Source: a candidate division KSB3 bacterium (GTDB lineage Bacteria; Moduliflexota; Moduliflexia; Moduliflexales; Moduliflexaceae). From it: 64,000 nucleotides of DNA. The DNA is taken from positions 1-64,000 of the forward strand of contig PDSJ01000016.1 in assembly GCA_002748425.1 (NCBI GenBank). The letters are read 5' to 3'. Position numbers and translations under genes: made by a program. The notes under the pieces were generated by a model. It did not search any database, was not told the origin of the DNA, and saw only the letters and a list, made by a program, of their open reading frames with translations. Of the stretch, positions 9,296-17,880 are shown piece by piece (positions within the stretch are counted from its first letter, which is position 1; each line of letters begins with the position of its first letter).

Positions 9296-9381
9296 TCTAG
9301 CTTTTCACTGAGCCTGCTGTCATGCCGGCAAGAAAATGCCGCTGAGCGACTAAGTACAGGAGTAAAATAGGTAGTGACCCC
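9296..9381. repeat. 86-bp direct repeat, left copy (3' end of sugar permease gene)
   Basis: It is identical by eye to 14571-14656 and in the same orientation. It covers the last ~28 codons of the MalG-type permease plus its stop. Both copies lie just after REP-like sequence, and together they bracket the sugar operon. Confidence 0.85.
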
Positions 9382-10139
9382 AGGAAACTCATGGCCATCA
9401 TTTCATTCCATTCATAGGCATGCTGTCCCATGAGCTGCTGAATTCCGATCGGAACCGTTCGCATTTTTGTCGTTTTTGTGAGCGTCAGCGCGAACAAAAA
9501 TTCGTTCCAGCACAGCAAAAAGGTATACACGCCGGTTGCCACGATGCCGGGAATCGATACGGGCACAAGAACCTGCCACAAGGCAGACAAACTCGATCCT
9601 CCGTCAACCATCACTGCTTCGTCCAGCTCTTTGGGCAATGTATTAAAATAGCCGGTCATCATGAGAATCGCATAGGGCAACGTGAACACCATGTACGTAA
9701 AAATGAGGGCAAAATAGCTGTCGTACATCTTCAATGCCACGACAAGGCCGAAATATGGAATCATCAGGGTTATCCGCGGAACCGACTGTGTGCTGATGAC
9801 AAAGAGATTCAATGGTTTCTTGAGTCTGAAGTGATAGCGGCTGAAACCGTATCCAGCCAGAATCGACACCAGCAGGGTGAGAAGGGTGACGACAAACGCC
9901 ACAAAGTAGCTGTTTACGAAAAATCTCAGCTTCTCCGAGCTGTCGAAAATAGCGTGGTATGCTTTCAGGGTGATGACTTTCGGGATGATGCTTGGAGGCA
10001 GGGAAAAAATCTCTGTGTTGGACTTTATCGAACAGGAAAGCATCCACAGCACTGGAAAACACGCATACACCAGTCCGATTGTCAGCCCGATATAGATCAC
10101 AATACCAAGAATTTTCTGTCTGTGTTTGTTCGTCGTCAT
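9297..10139 (-). CDS. Sugar ABC transporter permease, MalG-type
   Basis: The 280-residue permease of the CUT1 family has about six membrane segments. The ATPase-docking loop reads DEAVMVDGGSSLSALWQVLV at about residues 180-199 (EAA motif). It pairs with the MalF-type permease directly upstream (three bases between stop and start). The last ~28 codons are duplicated as an 86-bp fragment at 14571-14656. The operon has no ATPase gene, as is common in CUT1 systems that share one MsmK/UgpC-like ATPase encoded elsewhere. The substrate is probably an oligosaccharide or alpha-glycoside, judged from the GH4 enzyme in the same operon. Confidence 0.9.
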   Translation of the reverse strand: MTTNKHRQKILGIVIYIGLTIGLVYACFPVLWMLSCSIKSNTEIFSLPPSIIPKVITLKAYHAIFDSSEKLRFFVNSYFVAFVVTLLTLLVSILAGYGFSRYHFRLKKPLNLFVISTQSVPRITLMIPYFGLVVALKMYDSYFALIFTYMVFTLPYAILMMTGYFNTLPKELDEAVMVDGGSSLSALWQVLVPVSIPGIVATGVYTFLLCWNEFLFALTLTKTTKMRTVPIGIQQLMGQHAYEWNEMMAMSFLGSLPILLLYLVAQRHFLAGMTAGSVKS

Positions 10140-10142
10140 AGC

Positions 10143-11045
10143 TTAGTCTCTCGTTGTTTGGTGCCTGACGTAGAATACTGCGACAGTCAACGATAAAAGA
10201 AGCACGATTATGGCGCTTGCAGAGGCCAGTGAAAATTTATATTTTGTGAACGCAAGTTTATAGGTAAACGTACTCAGCATTTCAGTGGCATGGATAGGAC
10301 CACCTCCTGTTGTCATCCAGATAAGAGGGAAGACTTGCATGGTCCAGATGAAGTCAAGCATCGAGATGCTGATAATGATTGGCAAGAGCTGAGGAATCGT
10401 GATATATTGGAATCGCTGGATGTCAGTGGCCCCATCGATCACTGCAGCCTCGTACAGTTCCAGAGGTACGCCCTGAAGCCCTGCGAGAAGGCTGACCATA
10501 TAAAACGGATAACCGGCCCAGATATTGATAAATGTCACAGCATAGAGCGCAGTGTTCGATGATGAAAGCCATTCAATATTAGTCGCTGTGATGTGCAGGG
10601 TCGTTAAAATATAATTGATGATTCCAGCAGGATCCAGCATTAACCTCCAGATGACAGCAATAATGCTTGCCGTAAACACCCAGGGCATAATATAAAATAC
10701 CCGCAGAATACTTCTGACGCGGCCGTGAATAAGCTTTGAATTGAGCAGCAGGGCAAGAGTCAATCCAATCAGTAAGTGGAACACAACGCTCATAACGGTA
10801 AAATACAGTGTATTCCCCACAGAAATTCTGAAGGTCTCGTCTGCGATGAGCGTCGTATAATTCTGAAAACCGACGAAGACCGGATGTGTATTCATGATGA
10901 CCTTATCCATCAGGGAATAGCGGATAACAATGAACATCGGCAGCACCATGAGCATCGCCAAAAGAAACAGTGTCGGCGACAGATACAGATAGGGCGCGAT
11001 CGTGCGCCGGGCCTTATATGGGATCAACGGAGGGGATGGTTGCAT
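10143..11045 (-). CDS. Sugar ABC transporter permease, MalF-type
   Basis: The roughly 300-residue permease of the CUT1 family starts with a basic stretch (YKARRTIAPYLYLSPTLF) leading into the first membrane segment. The docking loop YEAAVIDGATDIQRFQYITI lies near residues 195-215. It partners the MalG-type protein. The start is uncertain. ATG 11045 gives the usual N-terminus, but the only good ribosome binding site-like run (AGGAGAG) lies about 24 bases upstream. A longer frame starts at 11099. Confidence 0.88.
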   Translation of the reverse strand: MQPSPPLIPYKARRTIAPYLYLSPTLFLLAMLMVLPMFIVIRYSLMDKVIMNTHPVFVGFQNYTTLIADETFRISVGNTLYFTVMSVVFHLLIGLTLALLLNSKLIHGRVRSILRVFYIMPWVFTASIIAVIWRLMLDPAGIINYILTTLHITATNIEWLSSSNTALYAVTFINIWAGYPFYMVSLLAGLQGVPLELYEAAVIDGATDIQRFQYITIPQLLPIIISISMLDFIWTMQVFPLIWMTTGGGPIHATEMLSTFTYKLAFTKYKFSLASASAIIVLLLSLTVAVFYVRHQTTRD

Positions 11046-11145
11046 GATATAAACAGCTTTTGTAAGCTCTCTCCTGCGATATTGACAAAAGCGACGCAAC
11101 AGGATAGCAGTACTGCGCCGCGTTTTCTCTCAGAATACTTCCATC

Positions 11146-12375
11146 TTAAAATTCAGCGTCCCATTTCACCTGTGCGGCGGCGGCAGCTTCTTCAGGACTC
11201 TGTTTGCCGTCGAGCATTTTCTGAATTTCTTCATCAAACATTCTCATCAATTCCTCAGCAACGGGGAGTCCTACGAATTCGTTGGCAAGATAGCCTGTTT
11301 GAAAAATTTCAAATGCTTTCTCAAACAACGCATCGGAAGCAACAAAATCAGGCTTCGCCCTGACATTGCCAGGGAAGGCATTGGCAAGAGAGACAAGCTT
11401 ACTGTTGATTTCAGGGCTCATCAAAAAGCAAATCAGTTTCCAGGCCTCTTCTTTCTGCTCGCTGCTTTCACTGATGCCAATGCCCCAAGCTGCATACGGC
11501 AGGCCTCTTTTACCATCATAACCGTCAGCAGCCGGGAGGGCAGAAATCGTGAAGTTCAACTCCGGGTTTCGCTCGCGGGTCAGGTTGATGTGCGCGAGTG
11601 AACTAATCATCATGCCAATACGGCCATTCACAAATTCCTCGACCTTATCCATTTCTTTCTTGACAAAGCTTCCAGGAGAAATCACGCCGTTGTTATACAT
11701 CTTTTTAACAAAGTTCAAGACACTGATCACGTCATTATTTGTCAGATCAGCTTTGCCATCTTTGAGCATGCTCGCACCGGAAGCCCATACCCATGACATA
11801 ATATCATTCTGGACACCGTTAGGAGCTTGGAGGGAAAGTGGCAGGACCCAGCCATATTGATTCTTCGATGCGTCCGTCAACTTTTTTGCGGCCTCAAAAA
11901 ATTCGCTTCTGTTGCTCGGCAGCTTCTCAATGTCTGCAGCCTTAAACATGTCGAGATTGATAAAGACAGGGTAAACAAAGGAAGCAACCGGAAACATATA
12001 GCTCTTGCCGTCAAGCTTGATGCGTGCAGCAAGCTGATCGGCGTCAAAATTGCTCGAAGCCATCAGCTCGTCAAGGGGGGCAATGGCTCCCTGTTTTGCT
12101 AAATCGTTTACCCATGCGCCGTCTAACCCGACAACATCGCTGAGCGTTCCTGTTGCCGCTCCAGTCACGATTTGATCCCGGGTGTTTGCATACGGTCCGC
12201 TAATCAGTTCGACCATGATCCCCGGATTCCTCAGCTCAAATTCATCCATCAATTCTCGAAACGATCCTTCAGGGAGTTCTGCTGCCCACCACTGAATAAA
12301 CTCAATGGTGACATCCGACCAGGCGAATGACGACAGTGAGGCGACGCATACCAGACACAACAGAATTTTTTTCAT
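11146..12375 (-). CDS. Sugar ABC transporter substrate-binding protein
   Basis: The 409-residue extracytoplasmic binding protein (SBP family 1) has a signal peptide of about 20 residues (MKKILLCLVCVASLSSFAWS). The mature start VTIEFIQWWAAELPEGS is typical of CUT1 sugar binders. Later family features include GRIGMMISS and KEEAWKLICFLMSPE, the usual C-terminal lobe region. The start at 12375 has AAGGAG 8 nt upstream; the in-frame ATG at 12501 would bury the signal peptide. It delivers a sugar to the two permeases encoded downstream. Confidence 0.9.
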   Translation of the reverse strand: MKKILLCLVCVASLSSFAWSDVTIEFIQWWAAELPEGSFRELMDEFELRNPGIMVELISGPYANTRDQIVTGAATGTLSDVVGLDGAWVNDLAKQGAIAPLDELMASSNFDADQLAARIKLDGKSYMFPVASFVYPVFINLDMFKAADIEKLPSNRSEFFEAAKKLTDASKNQYGWVLPLSLQAPNGVQNDIMSWVWASGASMLKDGKADLTNNDVISVLNFVKKMYNNGVISPGSFVKKEMDKVEEFVNGRIGMMISSLAHINLTRERNPELNFTISALPAADGYDGKRGLPYAAWGIGISESSEQKEEAWKLICFLMSPEINSKLVSLANAFPGNVRAKPDFVASDALFEKAFEIFQTGYLANEFVGLPVAEELMRMFDEEIQKMLDGKQSPEEAAAAAQVKWDAEF

Positions 12376-12522
12376 ATCGCTTCTCCTTGTTGATCTTTTC
12401 AGACGTTCTGTTCGCTCTCTCAGGACATGCGACTTGTTGGTGCTGCATACAGGTTTACAACACTGAAACTTCCATCTTCCATGCAACAGAAATGTTGTCA
12501 AGAAACATTGCGTAATTTTATT

Positions 12523-12690
12523 TCAGACTGTTGCATAAGAAACAGCTGTCAGCCTCGCAACAGCAGTGTCGGCAAGCAGTTCACAGCGTTCATAACCTTT
12601 TAAAACAGAATCAGCATCTTGCCAAGCCTGGGCACGATCATGCAGATTCTCCAGGGCTCGCCGGCAGTTCTGCTCTATTTGATATAGCCC
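12523..12690 (-). pseudogene. Possible coding remnant between GH4 gene and binding-protein gene
   Basis: In the frame shifted from the GH4 stop, about 50 codons (LYQIEQNCRRALENLHD ... GYERCELLADTAVARL) read like a helical protein C-terminus ending at TGA 12525-12523. There is no usable start codon. The rest of the 299-base gap to 12375 holds the binding-protein leader. It could be a degraded gene tail or chance. Confidence 0.3.
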
Positions 12691-14009
12691 AGATACTCTT
12701 TCTGCAGTGCTAATATCGTATCCAGCATTCCTTCGGCTCCTTTCAGACTGTCCACCGTCGGGTCGACCAGCAGGGCCTGCAACGCCAGTTCACGGGATCC
12801 GTTGAGAGCAGCTTCAACAGTCAAGTCGTGGGCCGGAACCTGATTATTCCATAAGCCGCTAATGCCTTTGGGCGCTGCACCGAGTGTAATGCCGTGTACT
12901 CCACTTTTGTCGATAATGGCGGGCACTTCAACGACAACATCCTTGCTGAGGTTTTCAATAAATCCTTTATTTAACAGGTTTACTGCCAATTCCTCATGCT
13001 GTGAATCCGTGAGAATACCTTCGATAATCGGAATAACGCGCTCATGGCCTTCGCTGCCTGTGGGGCTGATGACTGCCTCGTGCGTGTAAGACCAGTCTTT
13101 ATACCACCCATAAAAATCGATGATACTCCAGTGATCAACAAGGTCTTGCGCCCATTGGATATATTCTCCAAAATGGCTGTCTACGGTCACTGGAAGATAG
13201 CCGAATTTTTCAAAAACAGCTTTTATAAGATGACGGTCTGACCATTTGCGTCCTTTGAATTGTGCTTTTGGAGCGTTGTTGTTCCATTCTCTAAGCAGAT
13301 CAGTCAGTTCTGGCAGTGTTTCAAGATATGATAAGACATTACTGCGCAGTTCAGGATAGAGATCCTTAGTGCCGGCTTTTTCTTTGACTTCAAGCAATAC
13401 GGTAAAATGGTTAAGCCCGCCGGATTTGCTGTCCATCTCTGAGAACGGTCTTCCTAATATTGCTTCCAGGGTCTCTGGAAGATGGGCGATCTCATGGCAG
13501 AGTCCTGTAAATTTCAGATCGGGATATTTCCTGCTCACTGCCAGACAGATTCGACTCATGGGGTTGCTCAGGCTAAACACATGTGCATCAGGACAAATGC
13601 GGTCAATATCAGCGCAAACTTCCAGGATCGGCGGAATAATTCTGAGCGAATGAAAGAGGCCTCCCGGTCCTCCGTTTTCGCCATAGACCTGCCTGTTGCC
13701 GTACTGCTGCGGGATACGCCAATCTTGCTCCCAGAGAACAAAACGATCTCCGACTTCGATTGAAATGATGCAAAAGTCAGCGCCCTGCAGGGCTTCTTCC
13801 CGTGATGTTGTCGCTGTCAATCCGTATGGCAGGCTATGGTCCTGGAGATATTGGGCGCCAACGCGTTTCACGCTGTTGAGCCGTTCTGCGTTGATATCGT
13901 GTAAAACAATCGTGCAGCCCGGCAGAATCTCGCTTCGAAAAATATCCCCTAAGACTCCAAAGCCGAAGGTGGAGCTTCCTGCGCCGATGAGTACGATTTT
14001 TTTCTGCAT
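12675..14009 (-). CDS. GH4-family glycosidase (alpha-glucosidase/alpha-galactosidase type)
   Basis: The 444-residue enzyme belongs to the NAD- and metal-dependent glycoside hydrolase family 4. The Rossmann NAD site is IVLIGAGSSTFG (residues 5-16). The metal site is seen as C171-H172 in GLCHE and H201 in GLNHF, with SNPMSR at 148-153. These enzymes cleave by an oxidation-elimination mechanism on cytoplasmic, often phosphorylated or plain, alpha- or beta-glycosides. The CHE form of the metal motif does not let me fix the substrate. It lies first in the leftward operon with the ABC importer, so it likely processes the imported sugar. The start at 14009 has GGAG about 9 nt upstream. Confidence 0.85.
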   Translation of the reverse strand: MQKKIVLIGAGSSTFGFGVLGDIFRSEILPGCTIVLHDINAERLNSVKRVGAQYLQDHSLPYGLTATTSREEALQGADFCIISIEVGDRFVLWEQDWRIPQQYGNRQVYGENGGPGGLFHSLRIIPPILEVCADIDRICPDAHVFSLSNPMSRICLAVSRKYPDLKFTGLCHEIAHLPETLEAILGRPFSEMDSKSGGLNHFTVLLEVKEKAGTKDLYPELRSNVLSYLETLPELTDLLREWNNNAPKAQFKGRKWSDRHLIKAVFEKFGYLPVTVDSHFGEYIQWAQDLVDHWSIIDFYGWYKDWSYTHEAVISPTGSEGHERVIPIIEGILTDSQHEELAVNLLNKGFIENLSKDVVVEVPAIIDKSGVHGITLGAAPKGISGLWNNQVPAHDLTVEAALNGSRELALQALLVDPTVDSLKGAEGMLDTILALQKEYLGYIK

Positions 14010-14297
14010 GATCTTTTCTCCATCGTCACCCTGGAGACGAGGGAACACAGAGAACATTTTTCCTGTGTGTCCTGATCCCTGTCTGGTGAGAATTATCGTG
14101 TGTAAAGAAGGCCGTATTCAGCAGAAGATACAATGACGGCAGCCCTTTCTCCTGGCAGAGAGAATGCTTCTCTGAAGATGATCGCAGGTTTTTTGCAATA
14201 TCTTGTCAAGGAAAATTACTGTACAGCGGCAGAATATCTCCAGGACGCTTATGAGGAAAGACCTGAGACAGCTTCGCAGGGGGGGGGGAGACCCTCC

Positions 14298-14555
14298 TGT
14301 CATCCTGAGGAGCCTGCGACGAAGGATCTCCTGCAGTTGAGATTCTTCGCTGCGCTCAGAATGACAAATATGGTCAGAATGACAAGTACAGGCTTAGAAT
14401 GACAACGTCCTTTTTGTCATCCTGAGGAGCCTACGACAAAGGATCTCCCGCAGTTGAGATTCTTCGCTGCGTTCAGAATGACAAATATGGTCAGAATGAC
14501 AGACAGAGACTCAGAATGACAAGTATAGGCTCAGAATGACAACGTCTGATCGTCT
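14298..14555. repeat. Two tandem REP-like palindromes with half-unit tails, copies 3 and 4
   Basis: Cores lie at 14298-14366 and 14415-14483. Each has arms TGTCATCCTGAGGAGCC and TCAGAATGACA. Short CAGAATGACA half-units repeat behind each core (about 14374-14405 and 14489-14543). The block follows a run of nine or more G at about 14281 and precedes the right copy of the 86-bp direct repeat. Confidence 0.85.
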
Positions 14556-14570
14556 CCATCTCCGTTTCCG

Positions 14571-14656
14571 TCTAGCTTTTCACTGAGCCTGCTGTCATGC
14601 CGGCAAGAAAATGCCGCTGAGCGACTAAGTACAGGAGTAAAATAGGTAGTGACCCC
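14571..14656. repeat. 86-bp direct repeat, right copy (stray permease gene tail)
   Basis: It is an exact copy of 9296-9381. Here it is a gene fragment only, covering the last ~28 codons and stop of the MalG-type permease, and it ends four bases before the VOC gene stop. Confidence 0.85.
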
Positions 14657-14660
14657 TCAC

Positions 14661-15050
14661 TCAACATGTGATTTCAATAATATTCCCATCCGGATCAAGA
14701 ACGGCGCTTTCATAATAACCGTCACCAGTTCTGCGCGGAGCGCTTATTAGTGCATATCCATCCTGTTGCAAACGGCGGATCTGCTCATCGACAGCCTTTT
14801 CGTCCTCAAGGCCGAAGGCCAGATGAGCCAGCCCGACGACATACACGGATTTGTCTTCAGCACGTGCGTGCAAATTCGTGCTGCTCATCAACTCAAGAGT
14901 TGTTTCTCCCTGAAACGTCATAAAATACGATGCAAAACCTTTGTCGGGATTGACATATTTCTCGCCGGCCGTTGCTTTGAAATAGCGTACATAAAAATCT
15001 TTCAGTCTTTCGAGTTGTTCTGTCCAGATCGCCACATGTGTAATTTTCAT
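14661..15050 (-). CDS. VOC-superfamily (glyoxalase-like) protein
   Basis: The 129-residue protein has the glyoxalase/bleomycin-resistance/dioxygenase fold. It opens with MKITHVAIWTEQLERLKDFY and closes with AVLDPDGNIIEITC, both canonical. Likely metal ligands are H5, an internal E (TLELMSS), H near VGLAHLAFG and E in IIEITC. The ATG at 15050 has AGGGGGAGG directly upstream. The exact reaction cannot be inferred; members range from lyases to dioxygenases and drug-binding proteins. The stray permease tail lies immediately downstream. Confidence 0.85.
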   Translation of the reverse strand: MKITHVAIWTEQLERLKDFYVRYFKATAGEKYVNPDKGFASYFMTFQGETTLELMSSTNLHARAEDKSVYVVGLAHLAFGLEDEKAVDEQIRRLQQDGYALISAPRRTGDGYYESAVLDPDGNIIEITC

Positions 15051-15147
15051 GCCTCCCCCTCCGCGCTGATAATATTGTTTTTGTATCAGCAGACACGTCA
15101 GCCACACGCTTAACGTTTTTGTCAACAACAATTCTGTTCTTGTGTGA

Positions 15148-15326
15148 GCCATCTCTCTTTCTGATGTCGGTTGCGATCCGAATGCAGCCGAACTCAAAGA
15201 GATTATCAAAAAACATTTGGAAACGCTTGGATATGAATGGCAGGATTAGTGGAATACACACCGGGCGGACGTTCAGACGCGAAAATTCAGAGAATTTACG
15301 ACTACGCCGAACAACATGCGCGTTAA
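15148..15326 (+). pseudogene. Two short coding-like fragments
   Basis: Between a TGA and a TAG (15148-15249) runs DVGCDPNAAELKEIIKKHLE followed by TLGYEWQD. It looks like a genuine protein C-terminus but has no start. From the overlapping GTG at 15249 another frame reads VEYTPGGRSDAKIQRIYDYA to a TAA at 15326. Neither is recognised. The 15051-15393 gap holds nothing else I can support. Confidence 0.3.
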
Positions 15327-15393
15327 TTCAAGATCCTTATGTGGCGGATTGAAATGTGGGGCGAGGGGATTCGCCCCTTTGAACTCTGGAAAG

Positions 15394-16596
15394 TCAGGCT
15401 GAGGGATCACTGACACGCCCTATAAACAGAATACTTTTGGACGTTGAATCGTAGATGAAATACAGAAACGGGTGATCTGCGTGAAACTCCACATAGCGTG
15501 GAAGTGATCTCCCCAGAGATACTGCTGTGGCTGCCGCCGCTTCAGTGCCATGCTCATTGACATCGATAAAGGCTTCATGAACGATGTCGGCCAGTGGGAG
15601 CGGAGGCGTCGTCATCCCGGAAAAATTCGATGTGTCCGTCACGCCCATTTCTCTCAGTATCTCTATTAACGACAATCTGGAGCGCATCGTGAATTGCGGC
15701 AGAGTCAGATTGAGCTTCCGGGGCATAAGTTTTTCGATCCACCTGTCAATCGTCTTGCTGTCAAGCCCGGCTTCCAGCGCCGTTAATCCGTCTTTGGCCC
15801 AGGGAAGCGCAAGAATCATGTACAGTTTTTCCCCGACATAGGGAAGGACAGCGATTTGCCCGAAGGCATCCTCAGCATATTCAAAATCACTTTTGAGGCG
15901 CATCATGGGAAGAGAGATGCGTGTATCCGGAGCAATCCAGAAATCGCCGTTCGTCGTGTCTTTTTCATCAAAAGGAGTAAGCCAGTCCGCCTTAAAGTAC
16001 ACCGCATTCGTCAGAACGAGACTTGTGTCTCGAGTGACATCGCCTTTATGGAGCAATTCCGTCACTTTCTGTTCGGTATGCTCCGCAACCCATTTATTAA
16101 TTTCCGTCCGGCATGCTTCTGCTGCGTTGCTGAAATCGACTTGGAACAGATTGGAGTTATAGTATTCCTGTCCCGTTTCAGCAAAGGCCTGCAGAAGCTG
16201 GAGTCCCCGTTCAACCCACAGTGAATTGGCGATCTGCAAAATGTTCGCGTGGTCCTGCCCGAGCGTGGCAATGTGTCTGTTCAGCTCGTAAAACGCAGGA
16301 TGTAATGCATCCTGCCCGAGCGTAAAATGCAGGGTCTCTGCGATCTGCTTCTCCGTGTTGCCTCGTGCACCGGCGTAAGTCATGGCCAGGGCAGATGAAA
16401 TGCTGTATGGGGAGAAAAACAGGTTTCCTTCTGTCAGACGAAGCTGGTCGTAAAGATCCCAGGCAAAGGCATTATTGGCTTGAGTGAGTAAATACATGGT
16501 TTCTGAAGAAGCCGCTCGTTCTGCGCTGAACGCTCCGGCCCCTGCCAGCAATATCGTGCATAATCCTATAATGATGCGCTGTCTTTTTCCAGGCAT
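15394..16596 (-). CDS. Secreted serpin (serine protease inhibitor)
   Basis: The 400-residue protein has a signal peptide (MPGKRQRIIIGLCTILLAGA) and the full serpin fold pattern. The N-terminal helix carries NNAFAWDLYDQL, then NLFFSPYSISSALAMTYAGA. The hinge GTEAAAATA (about 350-358) is that of an inhibitory serpin, and the C-terminus has DHPFLYFIYD. The reactive loop reads SLGRSLPR, so Arg363 before Ser is the likely P1 residue, as in antithrombin. That predicts inhibition of trypsin-like proteases. The start at 16596 has AAGGGA upstream; an earlier ATG at 16659 would bury the signal peptide. It lies about 245 bases downstream of the peptide importer genes on the same strand. Confidence 0.9.
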   Translation of the reverse strand: MPGKRQRIIIGLCTILLAGAGAFSAERAASSETMYLLTQANNAFAWDLYDQLRLTEGNLFFSPYSISSALAMTYAGARGNTEKQIAETLHFTLGQDALHPAFYELNRHIATLGQDHANILQIANSLWVERGLQLLQAFAETGQEYYNSNLFQVDFSNAAEACRTEINKWVAEHTEQKVTELLHKGDVTRDTSLVLTNAVYFKADWLTPFDEKDTTNGDFWIAPDTRISLPMMRLKSDFEYAEDAFGQIAVLPYVGEKLYMILALPWAKDGLTALEAGLDSKTIDRWIEKLMPRKLNLTLPQFTMRSRLSLIEILREMGVTDTSNFSGMTTPPLPLADIVHEAFIDVNEHGTEAAAATAVSLGRSLPRYVEFHADHPFLYFIYDSTSKSILFIGRVSDPSA

Positions 16597-16840
16597 AAAT
16601 TTCCCTTGTCTGCGCGTGCGAGTCTGAGGGAGACGAGACAGCCCGCCAGCATAGCTCATTACAATACAGCAGATTTTTCAACAGCAACTGAGACATATCC
16701 CTTTTACGTGCATGTTCTGCTCTGGTCAAGAAAAAAATTTTTTATAACGCGTAGTTAGCGCACAACAACAACGTCGCTTATCGAGGATGTGTGTGTTACT
16801 ACCGTAGTGCATTGCGGCGTGACAGCATGAGTGAGCCAGG

Positions 16841-17875
16841 TTACTGATGAATCAGAGAGTTGAGGGTTTTTGGATCAAAAGCCTCACGGATCGCCTCTCC
16901 GATAAACGTGACAAGCAAAAGCGTCATAAACAGTGCGCCGATCGGAGAAAGGGAAAGCCAGTACGAATAGATGTTTGCCGTGCCCTGACTCATCAGCTCT
17001 CCCCAGCTCGGGGTCGGCGCAGGCAGGCCGAAACCGAGAAAATCGAGCGCAGTTAACGCAAAAATATTGCCGACCAGGGCAAAAGGGGTCAGCGTGATGA
17101 TTGGAATCAGCGAATTTGGCAGAATGTGTTTGAAAATAATTCTCATGTCGCTGGCTCCAAGGGCTTTTGCCGCCTGAACGTAGTCTTTCGACTTCTCTCG
17201 ATACATTTCGCCTCGTACATAATACGTCATGCCCATCCATCCAAACAGAGTTAAAATGCTGATCAACCAATAATAATTGGGCTCAAAGATCGACGTAATG
17301 ATGATCAATAAATAGAGAGTCGGGATCGTTGACCAGATCTCGATAAGGCGCTGGACGACGATATCAAAGCGCCCTCCATAATAGCCCTGAAGAGCGCCGA
17401 TGACTATCCCCAGGACAAGGCTCAGCGCAGTGACCTGTAGCGCAAAGCTCATGGAAATACGAAAACCGTAAAGCAGCCGCACCAGGACATCGCGACCGCG
17501 ATCGTCCGTCCCAAGCGGATGCGCCCAGGACGGACGGTTTGGCGGATACCCGGGCAGGTCTCGCAGCGATTCATTCGGACCGTAAGGGATGGGAGGCATC
17601 AACACATAATTATCGCTGTCCTCGTCCCGAAACCGACGCTGTAGACGGCGATATTCCGTATCCGCCGAGCTGTTTCCTCCAAAGCGTGTTTCCGGAATAT
17701 ATGTGAAGGTGGGAAAATAGTAGTGGCCTTCATAGCTCACTAAGATCGCCTTATTACTGGCGATAAATTCCATGCCAAAGGAGAGGAGGTAACACACGCT
17801 GATCAACAGCAGAGAATAGTATCCTCGTTTAATACGTTTAAATTTTCGGAAGCGTTTTTGTGACAGTTCAGTCAT
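16841..17875 (-). CDS. Oligopeptide/microcin C-type ABC permease, YejE-like
   Basis: The 344-residue inner-membrane permease of the dipeptide/oligopeptide class has a long periplasmic loop between the first and second membrane segments (about residues 35-130), typical of YejE. HPLGTDDRGRDVLVRLLYG near residues 118-136 is the family motif, and the ATPase-docking loop reads YVQAAKALGASDMRIIFKHI. The gene follows the YejB-like gene by five bases. No ATPase gene of the YejF type is present downstream; the serpin gene comes next. Confidence 0.88.
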   Translation of the reverse strand: MTELSQKRFRKFKRIKRGYYSLLLISVCYLLSFGMEFIASNKAILVSYEGHYYFPTFTYIPETRFGGNSSADTEYRRLQRRFRDEDSDNYVLMPPIPYGPNESLRDLPGYPPNRPSWAHPLGTDDRGRDVLVRLLYGFRISMSFALQVTALSLVLGIVIGALQGYYGGRFDIVVQRLIEIWSTIPTLYLLIIITSIFEPNYYWLISILTLFGWMGMTYYVRGEMYREKSKDYVQAAKALGASDMRIIFKHILPNSLIPIITLTPFALVGNIFALTALDFLGFGLPAPTPSWGELMSQGTANIYSYWLSLSPIGALFMTLLLVTFIGEAIREAFDPKTLNSLIHQ

Positions 17876-17880
17876 CTGTG

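Noticed and set aside
14281..14290. Run of G beside the tandem REP copies
   Set aside because: It could be a phase-variable tract, but no gene reads through it.
3677..14555. CRISPR array
   Set aside because: The repeated units are imperfect palindromes of variable spacing between genes. There are no regular spacers and no cas genes.
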